Part shown: piece by piece, positions 1-6,124 of the stretch | Numbering within the stretch: the first letter of the stretch is position 1 | How the letters are laid out: the number at the start of each line of letters is the position of its first letter | Origin: Lachnospiraceae bacterium | Lineage (GTDB): Bacteria > Bacillota > Clostridia > Lachnospirales > Lachnospiraceae | Direction of reading: 5' to 3' | Length of the DNA: 7,022 bases | NCBI GenBank assembly: GCA_017476305.1 | Contig: JAFVAA010000489.1 | Location: forward strand, 1 to 7,022 | The notes under the pieces: generated by a model | Database searches by the model: none | What the model saw: only the letters and a program-made list of their open reading frames with translations | Told to the model about the DNA's origin: nothing | Position numbers and translations under genes: made by a program

Positions 1-500
1 CCATGGATAAAAAATTTCGGATGATACTTATCCAGTATTTTGTGAAAACATTGAAATCCCCTGTGTGGAAGATCCTCCCCATCACCAAGCCCATATGCCG
101 GAGCATGTGTCACAAAAATATCAATTCCCCTGTGGAAAAAGATAGCAGGCATAAGCTTTCGCACACGCCTGGACATCGCTTTTTCCGTAAACTGAAACGG
201 CCCCACTGTGTATTCCATGCAGCCGCCAAGCCCCGCGATTCGGATCCCTTTATACTCATATACCCTGTTGTCAATGCAGATGCAGCCCTCCGGCGGTGTT
301 TTCAGATAGCAGCTATCATGATTTCCATGCACATAAAGTACAGGTCCATGCGCAAAAGTCACCAAAAAAGACAGATACTGCGGGGGAAGATCCCCGCAGG
401 AAATAATCAAGTCAATCCCCTCTAACTATGTACGATCAAAATGATCCCACAACACCTTCACCGGCTCGTCTGATATCAAAAGAATCCGTAATTTTCTCAT
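1..500 (-). pseudogene. Calcineurin-like metallophosphoesterase, interrupted by an in-frame TAG and cut by the left window edge
   Basis: Reading down from an ATG at 500-498, one frame stays open to the window edge except for a single TAG at 428-426 (codon 25). Metallophosphoesterase metal-site motifs lie in order on both sides: an S-D-E near residues 10-12 (D-x-H/E motif), C-G-D at 35-37, G-N-H-D at 59-62 and T-H-A-P at 131-134. The last visible residues, I-H-G, would begin the final G-H-x-H motif outside the window. The family hydrolyses phosphoesters with two bound metal ions; the substrate of this branch is not known to me. GGAGAAG just upstream supports the start. The gene follows the BMP-like gene by 32 bp, suggesting one operon. 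AAG (Lys) to TAG is one base change, so this is a recent nonsense mutation or a base error. As written, only 24 residues would be made, or an N-terminally truncated protein from an internal start. Confidence 0.8.
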
Positions 501-532
501 CCCACTTCTCCATTCCTGCTAGTATTTTGTCA

Positions 533-838
533 TTATTCAGATGCACTTTCCGGCTCCTTCGCCTTTGCCACGCCCTGCACCTGAATGATCGGTTTCGCAT
601 CCTCTTCCATTTCATCCATCGTAGGAATAAAGCCAATCACATTATCAGCAAGCCAATCCATGGTAATGATTTCTTCCGCAGTAATTTCCTCCGGTATATC
701 ATGATACACTGTCCCCTCGTTCGTCTGAATCCGACCGGAAAACGGAGAAAAATCCCCGGTACAGATCGATCTTTTTAAAAGCTCGATCAGCCGCATCGTA
801 TCCTCCGGAAGCCGTTTCGAACAAATGACATCAATCAT
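533..838 (-). pseudogene. C-terminal fragment of the frameshifted BMP-like protein
   Basis: This 101-codon frame starts at an internal ATG, but the same frame is open further back to the A7 run at 882-876. Read from there it gives N-E-S-P-N-Y-W-W-G-L-S-S-G before the Met, which continues the upstream gene naturally. The stretch includes I-D-V-I-C-S near its start and E-E-I-I-T-M-D-W-L-A-D-N-V-I-G around residues 54-68. I recognise this as the usual C-terminal end of the long, signal-less clostridial BMP-family proteins. No good ribosome site precedes the ATG: a GGGG lies 13 bases away. Independent translation is therefore unlikely. It is best read as the tail of the gene beginning at 2471, which would encode about 645 residues if the A-run had six A instead of seven. 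Confidence 0.8.
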
Positions 839-872
839 TCCGGAGGAAAGTCCCCACCAATAATTCGGAGAT

Positions 873-2471
873 TCATTTTTTTCCTTTCGGAAGCTCCTGC
901 TTCCACGTTCCGTTCAAAATACTTTTCACGATGCTCTCATAAAAAATTCCCCAGTTCCATACGGATGTCGCCAGGCTGTGCGTCCCGTCCTCATCCGTAC
1001 TAAAAAGACCAAAGTCCCCCGAATCCTCATCCGGCTTGATAAAATCACGTCCGGAAACCAGGGACAGACCAGTGCTTTTGGATGATTTTTCCGCAAACTC
1101 TGCTTTTAGCTTTGGCCAATCCAAATATACCTTGATATTTGGATTTACCATCTTCGCACCCAGTGCAAACGCATTGATATTTGCGATCGTTCCAAACAGA
1201 GGATAATCTGCACGGTAGCCGATCTCATTGGACGGCGACATGATTCCCGCAATCGCACCAATCAAAAATTTCGCTTCATGCAGTCTTCCGTAATAGGTCC
1301 GAAGATGTGTGCTGCTCGTATTCAGAGAGCAGTTCAAAATCTTTAGATCCGGATACTTCAAAGCATATTTCGTACTCACACTTAAAAGCTTTGACGAGGT
1401 GGTAAAGATTACCGTATTTCCATCTGCAATCGCCTGTTCAAAATGCTCCTCCTCCTTTTCCGGAGTATCTGCTTCGAAATAGGAGCGGATCTCCACCTTA
1501 TCCCCCAAAATCTGCTTCAGATGATTGCTCCCCAGATCATGGCCATACGTCCAGCTGGAGGTCTCTGCGGTTTTACTGTGAATAAAAGCAATTTTTAAAG
1601 GCTTCGTGGCGATCGGCAGAATCTTTTTGACGATATTTACCTTTTCTGCATCCTTATCCACATCCATGATCAGCTTTACTTCCGTCTTCTGCGGATAAAA
1701 TGCAAAATCATTCCAGATTTTTGTAATTTCTGCCTGCATCTCATCACTCGTTTTCGATGGAATATCATCATAACCATAGATGCTCAGGTAGAGCAAAAAA
1801 GCATCCCCCTTTGTCAGGGACAATTTTTCCCCGCCCTTCTTTTCAAATGCCTTCGTGAACTGCACATAGTTCGCATGGAACAGATCCTTCTCCTCCACAG
1901 AAAGCATCCGGTCCCCGGAAAGCCCGATCATTTCCAGAATTTTCGCATAGCTTCCCTGCTGGCTGAAATTCAGATAATTGATCTCTGTCTTTTTATAAAA
2001 GTCTAAAAATTCATAATAAATTTTACACTCCTCGGAATCATCCAATTTCGGAACCATACGTGTCACCACGCCCGGAACCGTCACCGCATCACAGTATTTT
2101 AAAACGCTGACACGTTTATTTCCTTCCTCGATGTAAAAACGGTTCATAAATTCATATGCCTTGACCGGTTCCCTGATTCCCTCTTCCACATGTGCCTCAT
2201 ACAGACGGCACCATTTCATGGCAAATTCAGAATCGCTCGGAAGCAGCGGCATAAAATTGCTGGCAAAGGCATTCGTCCTTCCTGCCGTTTTCGTTCCCAC
2301 GATCTGATCGATCGGAATTTCCACTACACCTAAATTTATTTCAGAGGCAATTTCCGTATAGGATAAAATCTCATCCAGCACCTGAAGATACGGATACTTT
2401 CCCTTTGATATCTGCTTACGAAAATCTTTGACTCCCAGCTTATACACACTGTCATATTCTTCAAAATTCAT
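873..2471 (-). CDS. BMP/PnrA-family substrate-binding-like protein without signal peptide, main part (frameshifted near the C-terminus)
   Basis: The 532-residue frame starts at the ATG at 2471, because GGAGG lies six bases upstream; a longer in-frame ATG at 2540 falls inside a palindrome and has no such site. There is no signal peptide or lipobox, so the product should be cytoplasmic, unlike normal BMP lipoproteins of ABC transporters. Residues about 50-140 resemble the N-terminal ParB-type fold: I-P-I-D-Q-I-V-G-T-K-T-A-G-R at 52-65 and the box G-N-K-R-V-S-V at 117-123. A helical linker follows. Residues about 290-530 match the BMP/PnrA periplasmic-binding fold, starting P-L-K-I-A-F-I-H and including L-N-C-S-L-N-T-S at 379-386 and A-K-F-L-I-G-A-I-A-G at 400-409. 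PnrA relatives bind nucleosides; the ligand here is unknown. TGA ends the frame directly after an A7 run, and the missing tail continues in another frame at 533-838. Whether it is a real pseudogene, rescued by slippage, or a homopolymer read error cannot be told here. Confidence 0.82.
   Translation of the reverse strand: MNFEEYDSVYKLGVKDFRKQISKGKYPYLQVLDEILSYTEIASEINLGVVEIPIDQIVGTKTAGRTNAFASNFMPLLPSDSEFAMKWCRLYEAHVEEGIREPVKAYEFMNRFYIEEGNKRVSVLKYCDAVTVPGVVTRMVPKLDDSEECKIYYEFLDFYKKTEINYLNFSQQGSYAKILEMIGLSGDRMLSVEEKDLFHANYVQFTKAFEKKGGEKLSLTKGDAFLLYLSIYGYDDIPSKTSDEMQAEITKIWNDFAFYPQKTEVKLIMDVDKDAEKVNIVKKILPIATKPLKIAFIHSKTAETSSWTYGHDLGSNHLKQILGDKVEIRSYFEADTPEKEEEHFEQAIADGNTVIFTTSSKLLSVSTKYALKYPDLKILNCSLNTSSTHLRTYYGRLHEAKFLIGAIAGIMSPSNEIGYRADYPLFGTIANINAFALGAKMVNPNIKVYLDWPKLKAEFAEKSSKSTGLSLVSGRDFIKPDEDSGDFGLFSTDEDGTHSLATSVWNWGIFYESIVKSILNGTWKQELPKGKK
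876..882 (-). other. A7 homopolymer at the frameshift point
   Basis: On the coding (minus) strand the gene reads GGA followed by six further A and then TGA, so the run holds seven A in total. Removing one A turns AAA-TGA into AAT-GAA and joins the two halves of the BMP-like gene. A -1 ribosomal slip would enter the wrong frame. A +1 shift, or RNA polymerase dropping one A, would be needed. Confidence 0.85.
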
Positions 2472-2477
2472 ACTAAT

Positions 2478-2482
2478 CCTCC
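2478..2482 (-). promoter_or_regulatory. Ribosome binding site deciding the start of the BMP-like gene
   Basis: GGAGG on the minus strand lies six bases before the ATG at 2471 and one base after the end of the inverted repeat at 2484-2492. Pairing of that repeat would put the site at the foot of a helix, so leader folding could affect translation (inference). Confidence 0.75.
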
Positions 2483-2483
2483 A

Positions 2484-2650
2484 TGCCGAAGCACTTGTTG
2501 CTGAGGCACCTTTTGAGAAATCGTGTAGACGATTTCTCAAATAGGATAAAGCTATTTGGGCTTCGGCACAAATAGCCGTGTGAAAAATAATTTGCTGAAA
2601 TTGTCAGCCTAATCTGACAATTTCATGCTTTTCAAAATTATTTTTCACAC
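2484..2650 (-). repeat. Compact palindromic element (at least five perfect inverted repeats) in the leader of the BMP-like gene
   Basis: Almost all of these 167 bases belong to perfect inverted repeats. Stem A is 16 bp: 2578-2593 with 2635-2650. Stem B, nested in A, is 11 bp: 2597-2607 with 2614-2624, loop of 6. Stem C is 8 bp: 2551-2558 with 2569-2576, loop of 10. A competing stem pairs 2538-2544 with 2552-2558 (7 bp). Stem D is 12 bp: 2512-2523 with 2530-2541, loop of 6. A long-range 9-bp pair joins 2484-2492 with 2560-2568 and encloses stem D. No transposase or tRNA is present. The element lies between the predicted promoter and the ribosome site, so it should be transcribed as 5' leader. 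It could be a dispersed palindromic/MITE-like repeat, a cis-regulatory RNA, or both. The A/B part and the C-E part may be separate units. Confidence 0.8.
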
Positions 2651-2691
2651 TATTATCCCCTAACCATAACTCTCTTTATCATCTCCCTTTC

Positions 2692-2720
2692 AATATAATA
2701 CAAGAAAGCATTTTTCGCAA
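2692..2720 (-). promoter_or_regulatory. Likely sigma-A-type promoter for the BMP-like/phosphoesterase operon
   Basis: On the minus strand a TTGCGA (2720-2715; 4 of 6 match to TTGACA) is followed after 17 bases by TATATT (2697-2692; 5 of 6 match to TATAAT). A start point near 2685 would give a leader of about 215 bases containing the palindromic cluster. A second TTGCGA lies eight bases further upstream (2728-2723). The promoter is inferred from sequence only; its position just before the operon and after glgP fits. Confidence 0.5.
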
Positions 2721-2779
2721 CATCGCAAAAATGATTAAAATTTATCTGAAATTTGAAAAATAATTGTGCATGATTTCTA

Positions 2780-5035
2780 CTATTTTTCCAGGTTCCAAAT
2801 CTCCGCATTGTACTGCGCAATGGTCCGGTCGGAGGAGAAAAATCCCGCTTTTGAAATATTTACAAGCATCTTCTTCGCCCATGCCTTTCTGTCCTCATAG
2901 GCATGATAAATCTTTTCCTTCGCTTCCAGGTACTCCTTAAAGTCAGGAAACGTCATAAACCAGTCCTTTCCTAAAAGCTCGTCATACAGCCTCTGTAAGC
3001 TCTCCTCATTTCCAACCTTTTTCATCGTATCACTGATGATAAAATCGACTGCCTTTTTAATGTCCGCATCCTTCTCATAATACGCCTTCGGATCATAATC
3101 CTCTCTGGCATAGCGGTCGATCACCGTCTGCGAATCCTCTCCAAAGCTGAAAATATTATCCTCTCCCACTAACTCTGCGATCTCGACATTGGCTCCATCC
3201 CTGGTCCCTAAAGTCACTGCACCATTCAGCATAAATTTCATATTTGAAGTTCCGGAAGCCTCCTTGGATGCCAGGGAAATCTGCTCAGAAATATCACAAG
3301 CCGGAATCAGGCGTTCTGCCAAGGTCACATTATAATTTTCTACCATGACCACCTTCAGGTAAGGGCTGACCTCCGCATCCCGATTGATGACCTCCTGTAA
3401 ACAGAGGATCAGATGAATGATATCCTTCGCAATCGTATAAGCAGGTGCAGCCTTTGCTCCAAAGAGCACTGTAATCGGTCTTGCCGGCTTCTTTCCTGAT
3501 TTGATTTCAAAATATTTGTGAATCACATAGAGCGCATTCATCTGCTGTCTCTTATATTCATGAAGACGTTTTACCTGAATATCTATGATAGAATCCGTAT
3601 CAATCCCAATATTCTGGCTGTCCTTTAAAAATTTCCGAAGCTGCACCTTTTTCTCATGCTTTACCGCCAGCAGACGTTCCAGTACGGAATCATCCTCTGT
3701 AAACTGACCGAGCTTTTCTAACTCCTCTGCGTCCTTTTTCCATCCCTCTCCGATGAGCTCCGTAATCATAGCGGAAAGCTCAGGATTACATGACATTAAC
3801 CATCTTCGAAAAGTAATTCCATTCGTTTTATTATTAAATTTCTCCGGATACAGCTTATAAAAATTATTTAACTCTGTATTTTTCAAAATTTCCGTATGCA
3901 GATATGCCACGCCATTCACACTATAGCCGTAGTGAATATCCATATGTGCCATATGCACCAGATCATCCTTTATAATATACGTACTTTCGTCGGAAACCTT
4001 TTTCCGGATCTGATTATCCAGTTCTCTGATAATCGGCATCAGCTGCGGAACCGCCTTAGTCATAAAGTGAACCGGCCACTTTTCCAGGGCTTCTGCTAAA
4101 ATCGTATGATTCGTATAGGCACACACCTTAGAAACGATCCGAACCGCATCATCCATCAGGATCCCACGCTCCTGAAGAAGCCTTATAAGCTCCGGAATCA
4201 CCATAGACGGATGTGTATCATTGATCTGAACCGTGGCATAGTCTGCCAGGTCATAAAGGTCCGAACCTCTTTCCACTGCCTCATCTAAAATGAGCCTTGC
4301 CGCATTGCTCACCATGAAATACTGCTGGTATACCCTTAAAAGCCTTCCGTCGTCATCCGAATCATCCGGGTATAAAAACAGGGTAAGATTTTTTTCAATC
4401 TCCTTTTTATCAAAATCAATCGTCTCTCCCACCATGGATTCATCCACAGACTCGACATCAAACAAATGGAGCTTTGTCGTGCGGTTATCATATCCCAGCA
4501 CATCAATGTCATACATTCTCGAAGTGACATCAAAACCGCCAAAGGAAATCGTATACGTTTTTTCCGTGCGGTTCAGCCAGCTCGTTTCCGTAATCCACGG
4601 ATTTGGTGTCTCCTTTTGCAGATGGTTTTCGAAAACCTGCTTAAAAAGCCCGTAGTGATAATTTAGCCCCACGCCATCTCCATTTAAGCCTAAAGTAGCA
4701 ATCGAATCCAAAAAGCAGGCCGCCAGTCGTCCCAGTCCGCCATTCCCCAGGGAAGGCTCTAACTCAATTTCCTCAATTTCTGTCAGTTCCTTTCCCGCTT
4801 CTGAAAGCTCTTTCTTTACTTCCTCATAAATTCCCAGATTGATCAGATTATTTGACAGCAATTTTCCGATTAAAAATTCTGCTGAAATATAGTACAATTT
4901 TTTCTTTCCGTCATTCGTCACCTTTTCTGCCGCCATCTCCTTGATCTGACGTAACAGAGTAATATAAATTTCTTGATTCGTGCAGTTCTTTAAATCCTTC
5001 CCAAGCTTTTCCTTCACAATTTTTGATAAGTTCAT
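2780..5035 (-). CDS. glgP: Glycogen/alpha-glucan phosphorylase
   Basis: The product has 751 residues from the ATG at 5035, chosen because AGAGG lies five bases upstream; an ATG at 5068 would add 11 residues without a comparable site. Glycogen phosphorylase (GT35 family) uses inorganic phosphate to release glucose-1-phosphate from non-reducing ends of alpha-1,4-glucan in the cytoplasm. Family blocks appear in order: [10 protein letters not shown] at about 96-105, Q-I-N-D-T-H-P at 270-276, T-N-H-T near 308-311, [10 protein letters not shown] at 403-412, V-K-R-L-H-E-Y-K-R at 488-496, and the PLP site E-A-S-G-T-S-N-M-K with the cofactor lysine at K600. A glycine/aspartate-rich block [10 protein letters not shown] follows. 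It is shorter at the N-terminus than the 800-840-residue animal and enterobacterial enzymes, as is usual for clostridial forms, so I read it as complete. No frameshift or missing motif was seen. No other glycogen gene is in view. The divergent AraC-type gene is a candidate regulator. Confidence 0.97.
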   Translation of the reverse strand: MNLSKIVKEKLGKDLKNCTNQEIYITLLRQIKEMAAEKVTNDGKKKLYYISAEFLIGKLLSNNLINLGIYEEVKKELSEAGKELTEIEEIELEPSLGNGGLGRLAACFLDSIATLGLNGDGVGLNYHYGLFKQVFENHLQKETPNPWITETSWLNRTEKTYTISFGGFDVTSRMYDIDVLGYDNRTTKLHLFDVESVDESMVGETIDFDKKEIEKNLTLFLYPDDSDDDGRLLRVYQQYFMVSNAARLILDEAVERGSDLYDLADYATVQINDTHPSMVIPELIRLLQERGILMDDAVRIVSKVCAYTNHTILAEALEKWPVHFMTKAVPQLMPIIRELDNQIRKKVSDESTYIIKDDLVHMAHMDIHYGYSVNGVAYLHTEILKNTELNNFYKLYPEKFNNKTNGITFRRWLMSCNPELSAMITELIGEGWKKDAEELEKLGQFTEDDSVLERLLAVKHEKKVQLRKFLKDSQNIGIDTDSIIDIQVKRLHEYKRQQMNALYVIHKYFEIKSGKKPARPITVLFGAKAAPAYTIAKDIIHLILCLQEVINRDAEVSPYLKVVMVENYNVTLAERLIPACDISEQISLASKEASGTSNMKFMLNGAVTLGTRDGANVEIAELVGEDNIFSFGEDSQTVIDRYAREDYDPKAYYEKDADIKKAVDFIISDTMKKVGNEESLQRLYDELLGKDWFMTFPDFKEYLEAKEKIYHAYEDRKAWAKKMLVNISKAGFFSSDRTIAQYNAEIWNLEK

Positions 5036-5040
5036 ATTTT

Positions 5041-5045
5041 CCTCT
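5041..5045 (-). promoter_or_regulatory. Ribosome binding site of glgP
   Basis: AGAGG on the minus strand, five bases before the ATG at 5035, selects this start over the in-frame ATG at 5068. A small GC hairpin (5051-5055 with 5062-5066, loop of 6) sits five bases further upstream in the leader; its role is unknown. Confidence 0.65.
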
Positions 5046-5132
5046 TTTCCGCCGCTTCGATGCGGCATATCTGCTATCCACCAGTTTCCTCAAAATTTTC
5101 CCTCAGCACTGCTTTTTTCCGAGGCTGAAATC

Positions 5133-5138
5133 AGTATA
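5133..5138 (-). promoter_or_regulatory. Possible -10 element of the glgP promoter
   Basis: TATACT on the minus strand is the best -10 box in the divergent region, preceded by a T-rich stretch. No good -35 box lies at 15-18 bases. That is compatible with an activator-dependent promoter, possibly one driven by the neighbouring AraC-type protein (inference). Confidence 0.35.
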
Positions 5139-5142
5139 AAAA

Positions 5143-5154
5143 AATTTGCAAATT
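5143..5154. promoter_or_regulatory. 12-bp perfect palindrome between the divergent promoters
   Basis: AATTTGCAAATT is self-complementary and lies between the glgP -10 candidate and the predicted araC-type promoter, so one bound protein could touch both. Short AT-rich palindromes are common by chance, and AraC proteins usually bind direct rather than inverted repeats. Operator function is a guess. Confidence 0.25.
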
Positions 5155-5159
5155 AATTC

Positions 5160-5189
5160 TTGCTTTATCCTTACAAAAAGTGGTACAAT
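5160..5189 (+). promoter_or_regulatory. Likely promoter of the AraC-family regulator
   Basis: TACAAT at 5184-5189 is a good -10 box (5 of 6). TTGCTT at 5160-5165 with an 18-base spacer is a weak -35 (3 of 6). Transcription would start near 5196, leaving a short leader with GGAGG at 5201-5205. Confidence 0.45.
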
Positions 5190-5200
5190 CCTATCATAAT

Positions 5201-5205
5201 GGAGG
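5201..5205 (+). promoter_or_regulatory. Ribosome binding site deciding the start of the AraC-family regulator
   Basis: GGAGG directly abuts the ATG at 5206, leaving no room for initiation there, but sits six bases before the ATG at 5212. The second ATG is therefore the start. Confidence 0.75.
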
Positions 5206-5211
5206 ATGATT

Positions 5212-6093
5212 ATGAATATTTTAGAATATGAGAATTATCACGAAGAAAAGCAGCATGGATATGCTGATTTTCCATACAATACCTATCTTTGTACAATCCC
5301 ACTGGATTTTAAGGAGGTGCCAACGCACTGGCATGATGAAATGGAGCTCATTTATATCAAAAAAGGAACCGGAATTGTGGCTGTAGATTTCGAAGAACAT
5401 ATCGTCACCAGTCCTTCCATCCTTTTCATCCTCCCGGGACAGCTGCATGCCATCTCACAGTATCGGGAGGATACCATGGAATACGAAAACATTATTTTCA
5501 GTCCTGACATGCTTCTTTCCAGACAGCCCGACAGCACAGGGACGAATTTTATCCATCCGCTGATCCACAGACGGATTTCCGTTCCATCCATCTTCACCCC
5601 TGCATTTCCTTACTATACAGAAATCTCTGCTCCGATCGATGCCTGTGACGAAATCTGCCGCACGAGACCACAGGGGTATGAATTTTATATCAAAAGCCAG
5701 CTTTTTCTCTTTTTTTATTTGCTGAACCGGCACTGCAGGGATTTCGTCACAAAGCAAAAGAAAATTCAAAATTTGGAAAAGATGAAGCTTATCATCAAGT
5801 ATATTGAAAATCACTATATGGATCGGATCACCATTCAGGATATTGCAGATGTGGCAGATTTTTCGGAGTCCCACTTTATGCGCTATTTTAAAGAAACCCT
5901 GGGAACGACCTTTATCGACTATCTGAGAGATTACCGCCTGACCATGGCAGCCAGGCTTTTGAAGGGCTCCGAATCCGCCATTTTAGACATCGCAGCGGAA
6001 TGCGGCTTCGACAATCTTTCCTATTTTAACCGTTCCTTTAAAAAGAAATATGAGCTAACACCGCGAGAATACCGTAGAAGCTCACATGAATAG
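5212..6093 (+). CDS. AraC-family transcriptional regulator with cupin-type sensor domain
   Basis: The product has 293 residues, the usual length for the family, starting at the second of two close ATG codons. Residues about 20-95 form the AraC-type cupin ligand-binding region, with H-W-H at 39-41 and the turn P-G-Q-L-H-A at 75-80. Residues about 190-290 carry the AraC/XylS DNA-binding domain with two helix-turn-helix units: T-I-Q-D-I-A-D-V-A-D-F-S-E-S-H-F at about 207-222 and I-L-D-I-A-A-E-C-G-F-D-N-L-S-Y-F-N-R-S-F-K at about 257-277, ending T-P-R-E-Y-R-R. Proteins of this type usually bind a sugar or related small molecule and activate neighbouring genes. The gene is divergent from glgP with 176 bp between the starts, so control of glgP, of itself, or of a distant target are all possible. 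The inducer cannot be read from the sequence. There is no sign of damage. Confidence 0.95.
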   Translation: MNILEYENYHEEKQHGYADFPYNTYLCTIPLDFKEVPTHWHDEMELIYIKKGTGIVAVDFEEHIVTSPSILFILPGQLHAISQYREDTMEYENIIFSPDMLLSRQPDSTGTNFIHPLIHRRISVPSIFTPAFPYYTEISAPIDACDEICRTRPQGYEFYIKSQLFLFFYLLNRHCRDFVTKQKKIQNLEKMKLIIKYIENHYMDRITIQDIADVADFSESHFMRYFKETLGTTFIDYLRDYRLTMAARLLKGSESAILDIAAECGFDNLSYFNRSFKKKYELTPREYRRSSHE

Positions 6094-6124
6094 GTACTCA
6101 AAAAGCGGAGCAAAATACGACGTA

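Noticed and set aside
3..425. Open plus-strand frame of 140 codons at the left edge
   Set aside because: It lies exactly opposite the metallophosphoesterase frame, whose motifs are clear; the product is low in recognisable structure and has no ribosome site.
436..636. Minus-strand frame of 66 codons overlapping the BMP tail and phosphoesterase start
   Set aside because: It is out of frame with both recognised products and has shadow-like Arg/Trp-rich composition.
2472..2540. Earlier in-frame ATG extending the BMP-like protein by 23 residues
   Set aside because: The extension is the palindromic element read as protein, and the ATG has no ribosome site; GGAGG correctly serves the ATG at 2471.
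2653..2682. Nine-codon minus-strand frame (MIKRVMVRG) in the leader, followed by two stop codons
   Set aside because: A leader peptide was considered, but the AAAGGGAG before it sits too close to the ATG and there is no run of regulatory codons.
2471..2720. Purine riboswitch upstream of a BMP gene
   Set aside because: The conserved purine-aptamer core sequences are absent on the coding strand; the region is dominated by simple palindromes instead.
2653..2779. Possible intrinsic terminator after glgP
   Set aside because: No GC-rich stem followed by a T-run was found directly after the stop; the long AT-rich hairpin further down (2578-2650) lies beyond the next promoter.
6094..6124. Possible bidirectional terminator between the AraC gene and the lipoprotein
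   Set aside because: Only a four-base GTAC repeat flanks the gap; there is no stable stem with a T-tract.
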